Source: CAIXLI01 sp964587125 (lineage in GTDB: Bacteria; Pseudomonadota; Alphaproteobacteria; UBA9219). From it: a DNA stretch of 38,452 nucleotides. Every line of letters begins with the position of its first letter. Position 1 is the first letter of the stretch. The notes beneath the pieces are model-generated. The model was not told the DNA's origin. It did not search any database and saw only the letters and a program-made list of their open reading frames with translations. This document shows positions 33,374 to 38,452 of the stretch, in pieces. A program made the translations under genes and the position numbers. The stretch spans positions 1 to 38,452 of the forward strand of contig CAZPKC010000020.1 of NCBI GenBank assembly GCA_964587125.1, read 5' to 3'.

Positions 33374-34122
33374 TGAAGATTTTCAACAAAGATCGTTTTG
33401 GACGCCTTCCCGACGCCGTTCTTTTCGATACGGATAATACGCTTTATCCTTACGAACCCGCGCATGCGTCGGCCATGAAAGCCGTCGAGGATAAGGTCGT
33501 GCGTTCCCTTTCCATAAGCCCGGAAGATTTCGACATAGCCTTTCAAGCGGCCCGCAAGCAAGTTAAAACACGGCTTAAAAAAACGGCTGCTTCCCATAGC
33601 CGCCTTCTTTACCTTCAGCGCATGTTGGAAATATTGGGGCTCGGCTCGCAGGTGCTATTGGCTTTGGACCTCGAACAGACATATTGGCGCACTTTTTTGA
33701 GTCATGCTTTTTTGTTCGATGAGGTGAGAGAGCTTTTGGACGATTTGCGCCTTCAGGGAATCCCCACAGCGATTGTGACCGACCTGACCGCGCAGATCCA
33801 GTTCCGCAAGATGGTATATTTTGGCCTCGATCATTGTTTCGATTGTATCGTGACGAGCGAGGAGGCGGGCTTCGATAAGCCTCACGAAGCGCCGTTTTGC
33901 ATGGCGATCGAAAAGATGCGTCCCCGTGGGGACGTCATCTGGATGATCGGCGACGATCCCCAGAGCGACATTCAAGGAAGCCGCGAAAAAATCCATGCCG
34001 TTGCACTTCAGAAAATTCATGAAGGGGTTTCGCTTGGAATCGGGGCGTGCGCGCCCGATGCGTCCTTTGAGGAATTTGTAGAACTGCGTCGCCTGATTGC
34101 GCGGCTTGGACAAAAAGAATGA
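33373..34122 (+). CDS. HAD-superfamily hydrolase (phosphatase)
   Basis: 249 residues. The nucleophile motif is LFDTDNTLYPYEP (Asp19, Asp21). Later motifs are the Thr region AIVTDLT, the Lys region GFDKPHEAPF and the acidic IGDDPQSDIQG. A helical cap (residues 30-110) makes it a subclass I phosphatase of the kind that acts on sugar or nucleotide monophosphates. The start overlaps the preceding stop by one base and the following gene by 4 bp. Probable role: dephosphorylating an intermediate of the operon's pathway (inference). Confidence 0.87.
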   Translation: MKIFNKDRFGRLPDAVLFDTDNTLYPYEPAHASAMKAVEDKVVRSLSISPEDFDIAFQAARKQVKTRLKKTAASHSRLLYLQRMLEILGLGSQVLLALDLEQTYWRTFLSHAFLFDEVRELLDDLRLQGIPTAIVTDLTAQIQFRKMVYFGLDHCFDCIVTSEEAGFDKPHEAPFCMAIEKMRPRGDVIWMIGDDPQSDIQGSREKIHAVALQKIHEGVSLGIGACAPDASFEEFVELRRLIARLGQKE

Positions 34123-35129
34123 ACGATAGCGGGACGAACTTTCTTCAAAGCTCTGTGATCTGTTTTTGCGCCCGTGCAGGGCGCGACCGGTTGCTTGTTC
34201 AGGGCGCTGGAGGCAACGTGTCGTGGAAGGACGCAGATACTTTATGGATCAAGGCTTCGGGTACATGGCTTGCCGAAGCCGGGCAAAAAGACATCTTTGT
34301 TCCCGTTGATCTTCGTGCGTTGAAAAAGGCCGCCGACAATGGGGATTTTGCCACTCGTCCCGAAAGCAGGGAGGCGAGTGAACTTAAGCCTTCTATCGAA
34401 ACCATGTTGCATGCGCTGATGCCTCATCCGATTGTTGTGCATCTGCATGCCGTTGAGATCCTTGCTTGCCTCGTTCGCGAGACCGTCGAAACCGAGATCG
34501 AAACAAGGATCGGAACCTCCCTTAAATGGGCGGTTGTTCCTTATAGAAAGCCGGGAGCCGATCTGGCAAAAGCCGTATATGACGCGTTAAGCTTGCGGCC
34601 TGATGCGGATATTCTTTTTCTGCGCAATCACGGCGTCGTAATCGGAGGAAAAGATATCCCGCACATCGAAGCTCTTTTAAGGGATGTTACAGAAAAATGC
34701 CGTTTTAGAGGGAAGAACAATATCGGGATAGGGGTTCCTGAGAAAGGGGAGGGTTCATATATTCCGATCCCGGACGAAGATATCCAACAGCTTGCTCTGA
34801 ACCCCGAATTCTTGAGTCGGCTTGATTCTTCTTGGGCGCTCTATCCTGATCATGTCGTCTTTCTGGGTCAACATGCGCATGTTTTTAAATCATGGGAGTC
34901 TTTTCAGGCTGTGCAGGAGGATCCGCCGGAGCTTGTTTTTATCGAAGGATCCGGCGTTTTCGCCAAACCCGGATTCAGCGAAGCAAAGATTGCGCAGATG
35001 CGCTGCTATGCCGATGTGTTAATGCGCGAACCTCTTGATGCAAAACTCGTTACGCTTTCCGATAGGCAAGTCGCGGAATTATTGAACTGGGACGCTGAGC
35101 ATTACCGGCAGAAAATGAGCCGCGCTTAA
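34119..35129 (+). CDS. Class II aldolase/adducin-family protein
   Basis: 336 residues. The aldolase domain (1-~215) has the family's GAGGNVSWK, WIKASGTWL, PSIETMLHALM (Glu), VVHLHAVEI (two His) and LRNHGVVIGG (third His), which together are the metal-binding and phosphate-binding set. The last ~110 residues (from PDHVVFLGQ) resemble the tail of the aldolase half of large rhamnulose-1-phosphate aldolase/dehydrogenase proteins. The family cleaves or forms bonds between dihydroxyacetone phosphate and an aldehyde, or acts as an epimerase or decarboxylase. Last gene of the operon; overlaps the HAD gene by 4 bp. Confidence 0.85.
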   Translation: MNDSGTNFLQSSVICFCARAGRDRLLVQGAGGNVSWKDADTLWIKASGTWLAEAGQKDIFVPVDLRALKKAADNGDFATRPESREASELKPSIETMLHALMPHPIVVHLHAVEILACLVRETVETEIETRIGTSLKWAVVPYRKPGADLAKAVYDALSLRPDADILFLRNHGVVIGGKDIPHIEALLRDVTEKCRFRGKNNIGIGVPEKGEGSYIPIPDEDIQQLALNPEFLSRLDSSWALYPDHVVFLGQHAHVFKSWESFQAVQEDPPELVFIEGSGVFAKPGFSEAKIAQMRCYADVLMREPLDAKLVTLSDRQVAELLNWDAEHYRQKMSRA

Positions 35130-35224
35130 AGGCGCGTTCCATCGCCGCGCGAAGGCAAGTGTAAAACTTTCTCAGTCCTGAGTGTTAAACCGAGAATCGC
35201 GCCCTAGCTAACCCCTTGATAAAT

Positions 35225-35269
35225 TGGTCGGGGCAACTGGATTTGAACCAGCGACCCCCAGTCCCCCAG
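35225..35269 (-). other. tRNA-Pro(GGG) 3' fragment: att-site scar of an integrated island
   Basis: On the minus strand this is a clean tRNA 3' part: loop CTGGGGG (anticodon GGG), stem ACTGG, variable GGGTC, T arm GCTGG-TTCAAAT-CCAGT, acceptor TGCCCCG, A and CCA. The 5' half (D arm, 5' acceptor, matching anticodon strand) is absent; upstream sequence is unrelated. Such a fragment is what remains when an element integrates at a tRNA 3' end. Its orientation puts the island on the higher-coordinate side (from about 35270). Confidence 0.78.
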
Positions 35270-35297
35270 ATATGCGATTGCTGATATGAATCAAAGA

Positions 35298-35364
35298 AGT
35301 TGGGCAGTTTTGGCCTCTTTTGGACTTCAATATTTATAGGGGTTTTTGATGGCTGTGCCCAACT
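35298..35364. repeat. Inverted AGTTGGGCA / TGCCCAACT repeats beside the tRNA scar
   Basis: AGTTGGGCA (35298-35306) and TGCCCAACT (35356-35364) flank a 49-bp AT-rich spacer, on the island side of the tRNA-Pro fragment. This is where integrase arm-type or excisionase sites would be expected. The same word occurs at 26755-26763. The rest of the 450-bp gap 35130-35580 has no gene I can support. Confidence 0.55.
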
Positions 35365-35527
35365 AAGATTCATTGCATTATGGCCCTTTGGTTACCAGCA
35401 ATTAATGATAAAATGCTGCCGTATACTTCTGAAAACGCAGTATCTAGCCCGAAAAATCGCTAGTATAAAAAGACCGTGAAACTAAAACCCTACCGAATTT
35501 ACTCTATTTTTACCATGTTTTCTGGCG

Positions 35528-35533
35528 TATAAT
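35528..35533 (+). promoter_or_regulatory. Candidate -10 box of the antitoxin/toxin-fusion operon
   Basis: A perfect TATAAT lies 47 bases before the ATG at 35581. No good -35 is present at the right spacing (T-rich sequence only), so the assignment is tentative. An AGGA-containing ribosome site precedes the gene. Confidence 0.4.
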
Positions 35534-35580
35534 ACACAAGTTGTTAATCCTAATCAGCTATATAGGAAATAGGTGCAAAG

Positions 35581-35937
35581 ATGCACGCCACGCAAACGAG
35601 GACATATAATACCGAGGTGGATTTTATGGTCGCGCATGACATTTGCATGGATGTCATGGCTGCATATTTGGCTCAGGCCGATGGGTTTGAAAGGCTTGCA
35701 CAAAAGGCAAAAGGCAAAGAAAAAGAACGTCTTCTTAAGCTTGAAAGCGATGCCCAAGCTAATGTGAAATGGTTCTTTGACGATGCACAACTTGCTAAAG
35801 AAGGAAACGTTCGAATCTGCAAAAAAGCATTTTTAGAATACAGTGACTTATTAAATAAATTGGATGAAGAAAATGGTCGAGGACAAATTCACAGTGGGCA
35901 ACGCGGGCAACGACTCGCAATGCTTCAACCAGTTTGA
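35581..35937 (+). CDS. Small helical protein, putative antitoxin of the zeta-like toxin
   Basis: 118 residues, mostly charged and helical (residues ~12-95), with no catalytic motif. It lies immediately upstream of, and overlaps by 74 bp, a frame that begins with a zeta-toxin kinase domain. That order, antitoxin first with overlap, is the layout of epsilon/zeta-type toxin-antitoxin pairs, which is the only basis for calling it an antitoxin. The last ~20 residues (GRGQIHSGQRGQRLAMLQPV), read in the overlap, look less natural than the rest. Confidence 0.5.
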   Translation: MHATQTRTYNTEVDFMVAHDICMDVMAAYLAQADGFERLAQKAKGKEKERLLKLESDAQANVKWFFDDAQLAKEGNVRICKKAFLEYSDLLNKLDEENGRGQIHSGQRGQRLAMLQPV

Positions 35938-37492
35938 ATTATCTGAAGACGAAAATATAAATCGTTTTATTAAACGTATTCTTCCCATCTACAGCGCGCA
36001 AATATATTCCGTACCTTTTCCACGCATAGCCATTGTAGCTGGCCAACCCGGGTCGGGAAAATCTTTCGCCATAAAGATTCTTAAGGGAAAGATGGGTCTC
36101 GAGTTTTTGCCTGTAACAATCGACAAAGACGAATTAGCGCTATCCCACCCCAAATTATCAGAGATTCAAGAATTCGATAATTTGCATATGTCCGAATACA
36201 CGAATACCGACGCGAACAAATGGAAAAGATATTTGCTGAAACTTTGCGAGGTATCCAATTCAAATGTCATTTTCGAACACGCCTTGCAGAGAAAAGAATT
36301 TATTGAAGAGACAATTTGTCAATTCAAAGAATCGTCATTCGCCGTTGATCTGCATTGCCTCGCGGTAAATTCAAAGATAAGCATCCAGAACATTAAACTT
36401 GCCCAAACGGCGCAGCTTATCGATAGGCATGAGAATGGCATAATTTTGGTTGGAAGGGGGGGCAGAGCCTTTTCAGCGCAAGTCAAAGAGCTTTCGCGGA
36501 AAATCAAATGGCCAATCATATCTACAGTTCATGGCAAGGGAACCATCGAACACGATTTTGAAAACTATGTCGGAAACTATGGTTTTCTGGGAACGGATTC
36601 AGCTAAAGCTTTCGTCGATAGTTCTCAAGCGACCTGCCTTCTCGTTTTGGGGTCGAGCTTAAGCGAGTTAGTCGTAAGAAATCAGAACGATCCTCTTTTG
36701 GCAGGGAAGGAAATTATCCAAATCGATTCCGATAGTGCCGAATTGAACAAAATATATAACGTTTCCTGTCCCGTTCACGCAGACCTGAAGACTGCATTGC
36801 CCTACTTGATAAATCACTGCATGGAGAAGAGCGCAGCTTTATCGTTTCCAAGGGAGGGGAACAATCCCTATGAAAAAAATCATACCGGATTATCTCTTCG
36901 CAAGTTCGTTGAGAACTTGCCAGACTTAATAGACAAGAAAATGTATTTTATTTCGGACATCGGGGAGTACATGAACTTTGTATTCAAATACTTTCCGATC
37001 AAGAACGACGCAAAATTGGAGGTTGACGCTGCGTATGGGGCCATGGGGTATGGAGTCGGAGGCGCGCTTGGAGCACATCTCGCGGATACAGATCGCCAAA
37101 CCGTAGTTCTTTGCGGGGACGGAGGCTTTTTCATGAACGGCATGGAAATTCTCACGGCCAAAGAGTACGGCGCGCCTATAGTCTATTTTGTCGTAAATAA
37201 TTCGATGCTTGGATATATCGTCAAGCTCCAGTCGATAATGTACGGAAGAGAGTCAGAAGGCGCGGCTTTCCAAAATATTTCCATTTCCAAGCTTTGCGAA
37301 GCGATGGGCGTCAAGTCGATGACCATTACTCGAAATGAGGATTTTCCTGCGATCACTCCGTTTATTAGGGATTTGAACGGCCCCTGCGTTGTCGAATTGA
37401 TTACGGACGGTTCAGAAAAATCCGGCGTTGAAGAAAGAGCCGCTGCTTTGAAGGGAACAAATACATTAAAGCAACCTCAACCAAATCCATAA
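35864..37492 (+). CDS. Chimeric protein: zeta-toxin kinase joined to ThDP-enzyme middle and C-terminal domains
   Basis: 542 residues. Residues ~52-175 are zeta-toxin-like: Walker A AGQPGSGKS (60-68), DKDELALSHP (88-96), a helix, VIFEHALQRKEF and VDLHCLAVNSKISIQ. From ~177 the chain is a ThDP enzyme of the acetolactate-synthase type without its N-terminal PYR domain. The middle domain reads GIILVGRGGRAFSA, then TVHGKG and VLGSSLSE. The C-terminal domain has the ThDP/Mg motif GDGGFFMN...NN (418-446). The catalytic Glu of the PYR domain is missing, so it cannot be a normal ThDP enzyme. The join is in frame near base 36390. Either a real fusion, a recombination scar or an assembly chimera. Confidence 0.75.
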   Translation: MKKMVEDKFTVGNAGNDSQCFNQFELSEDENINRFIKRILPIYSAQIYSVPFPRIAIVAGQPGSGKSFAIKILKGKMGLEFLPVTIDKDELALSHPKLSEIQEFDNLHMSEYTNTDANKWKRYLLKLCEVSNSNVIFEHALQRKEFIEETICQFKESSFAVDLHCLAVNSKISIQNIKLAQTAQLIDRHENGIILVGRGGRAFSAQVKELSRKIKWPIISTVHGKGTIEHDFENYVGNYGFLGTDSAKAFVDSSQATCLLVLGSSLSELVVRNQNDPLLAGKEIIQIDSDSAELNKIYNVSCPVHADLKTALPYLINHCMEKSAALSFPREGNNPYEKNHTGLSLRKFVENLPDLIDKKMYFISDIGEYMNFVFKYFPIKNDAKLEVDAAYGAMGYGVGGALGAHLADTDRQTVVLCGDGGFFMNGMEILTAKEYGAPIVYFVVNNSMLGYIVKLQSIMYGRESEGAAFQNISISKLCEAMGVKSMTITRNEDFPAITPFIRDLNGPCVVELITDGSEKSGVEERAAALKGTNTLKQPQPNP

Positions 37493-37548
37493 AGCGTTTT
37501 AGAGAGAATAAATTTTTTTTACGCATAATTACTCGGAGAAAATTTTAT

Positions 37549-38382
37549 ATGCAGGATTTTAAGAATAAGGTCGCGCTTGTAACCGGAGCGTCGAGAGGAA
37601 TTGGAAAAGCCGTTGCCCAGAAACTTGCTCGTTGCGGCGCGGATGTCATTATCAATTATAGTAACAATGATGCCGAGGCCTCAACACTTCAGGCTGAACT
37701 GAGCGCCAACGGCACAAAGCCGTCAATTTTTCGGGCGGATATTTCGAATTTTGAAGCTGTTGAGAAAATGGTTCTTTGGGCGATTCAAGAATATGGAAAG
37801 ATCGATATTTTGGTCAATAACGCCGGAATAGGAAAACACCGGCCTTTTATTGAAATGTCCCATGAACAGTGGCGGAATATAATCGACGTAAATTTGACGG
37901 GGACTTTTAATGTTACGAAACATGTCGTCCCGCACATGATACGCCAGCAGACAGGCAAGATCGTCAATGTGAGTTCGATAGGTGGGTTGCTTGCGACAGA
38001 CGGTCAGTGTGCGTATGCCGCTTCCAAAGCTGGAGTTATGGCTTTTACGCGAGTTTTGGGGAAAGAACTGATTCCATATAACATCAACGTTAATAGCGTA
38101 GCGCCAGGTCTGACCGATACGGACAGGCTCCAAGGATTAGATCAAAATCTGTTCGAGGATTTAAAATCCAACGTTCCGGCATTGAGAATTGGGAAACCGG
38201 AAGAGATTGCAAATCTTATTCTGTTCTTATGTTCCGAGGACGCGAGTTATATTGTCGGGCAAACCTACGTTATTGACGGGGGTCTCTCCATAAGTCCCGC
38301 AGGACGGGTTACTCCCGCCGTAAGACCCAAAACAGGAAACAAACATTCAAAAAATGACAGAACGCAAAGGCATGTGCCATGA
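37549..38382 (+). CDS. Short-chain dehydrogenase/reductase (FabG-like)
   Basis: 277 residues. The Rossmann cofactor loop TGASRGIG is near residue 13, followed by NNAGIG, the active-site Ser (NVSSIGG) and YAASK (Tyr and Lys). The loop suggests NADP or NAD use in a 3-oxoacyl-ACP-reductase-like enzyme. The final ~30 residues (from SPAGRVTPAV) are a charged tail that most relatives lack. GGAG precedes ATG 37549. It follows the ThDP fusion by 56 bp, suggesting one original metabolic operon. The stop overlaps the ATG of a third gene that is broken by the IS. Confidence 0.88.
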   Translation: MQDFKNKVALVTGASRGIGKAVAQKLARCGADVIINYSNNDAEASTLQAELSANGTKPSIFRADISNFEAVEKMVLWAIQEYGKIDILVNNAGIGKHRPFIEMSHEQWRNIIDVNLTGTFNVTKHVVPHMIRQQTGKIVNVSSIGGLLATDGQCAYAASKAGVMAFTRVLGKELIPYNINVNSVAPGLTDTDRLQGLDQNLFEDLKSNVPALRIGKPEEIANLILFLCSEDASYIVGQTYVIDGGLSISPAGRVTPAVRPKTGNKHSKNDRTQRHVP

Positions 38383-38397
38383 TTAGTCGAAAACAAA
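38379..38397 (+). pseudogene. 5' fragment of a gene interrupted by the IS
   Basis: ATG 38379 overlaps the SDR stop (ATGA), the usual sign of a coupled next gene, and encodes MISRKQ before the IS terminal repeat begins at 38398. The rest of the gene lies beyond the element or is lost. Function unknown. Confidence 0.5.
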
Positions 38398-38452
38398 TGA
38401 CCTGCTCCCCGTAAACTGAGCCATTTTCTGGTAGAGTCTGTTCAACCTTTGT
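38398..38452 (+). mobile_element. Terminal fragment of an insertion sequence (left end)
   Basis: TGACCTGCTCCCC (38398-38410) is the inverted match of 41-53. The sequence continues as untranslated leader-like DNA to the window end; no transposase start is reached. It is consistent with the left end of an IS3-family element, by inference from the TG...CA ends only. Confidence 0.6.

Noticed and set aside
35225..35269. Intact tRNA-Pro gene
   Set aside because: The D arm, 5' acceptor strand and 5' anticodon strand are absent, so only a 3' fragment remains.
35185..35373. 62-codon open frame on the minus strand, considered as an integrase remnant
   Set aside because: It reads through the tRNA-Pro fragment and repeat region; no tyrosine-recombinase motif is visible.

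Overview
The window looks like chromosomal DNA of an alphaproteobacterium. Evidence: an lspA / BamF-type (DUF3035) lipoprotein / tandem M16 peptidase cluster, XRE regulators with the N-terminal sequence ITGRQIRAARALL, and moderately GC-rich coding sequence for most of its length. I cannot name a genus. Both window ends stop inside what appear to be copies of one insertion sequence: a 13-bp inverted terminal repeat lies at 41-53 and 38398-38410, as expected when an assembly breaks at repeated IS copies.

Layout. (1) 1-4300 is accessory: a secreted Cys-rich protein gene that lost its 5' end to the IS, several palindromes, a GIY-YIG protein, hairpin repeats beside tRNA-Ala(GGC), two small unknown genes, and a regulator / alpha-beta hydrolase / histidine phosphatase operon. 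(2) 4568-13807 is core: lspA, BamF-like lipoprotein, an M16 peptidase pair (one active, one without zinc ligands), pgi, a pentapeptide-repeat protein, mutL and an I42 (chagasin-type) inhibitor. (3) 13850-22750 holds a strong candidate for an undescribed structured small RNA with promoter and terminator, a GT9 glycosyltransferase plus shikimate-kinase-like P-loop protein, rnhA / ACT / KamA-EpmB-like operon, a PD-(D/E)XK protein, parC, a small secreted protein and a WbdD-like methyltransferase-kinase. (4) 23063-26702 has the AmmeMemoRadiSam system (radical SAM enzyme divergent from a fused Memo-AMMECR1 gene) and a Hint-domain protein.

(5) 27015-35129 is a tightly overlapping eight-gene operon and the best candidate for a new system: a glycosyltransferase-like protein, a tandem-duplicated nucleotidyltransferase, GtrA, a GtrB-like GT2, a GDPD-fold protein, a polytopic membrane domain fused to a uridine-kinase-like kinase, a HAD phosphatase and a class II aldolase. 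It reads as a GtrABC-like surface-glycan modification module combined with enzymes for making and activating a phosphorylated building block; the product is unknown.

(6) 35225-38452 is island DNA, A+T richer. A 45-bp 3' fragment of tRNA-Pro(GGG) marks an attachment-site scar. Beyond it lie a putative antitoxin, an unusual open reading frame joining a zeta-toxin kinase to the middle and C-terminal domains of a ThDP-dependent enzyme, an SDR, and a third gene interrupted by the IS after six codons.

A ~174-bp MITE-like repeat occurs three times (4278, 10059 reversed, 22805), and a separate 143-bp long palindrome lies between lspA and the BamF-like gene.
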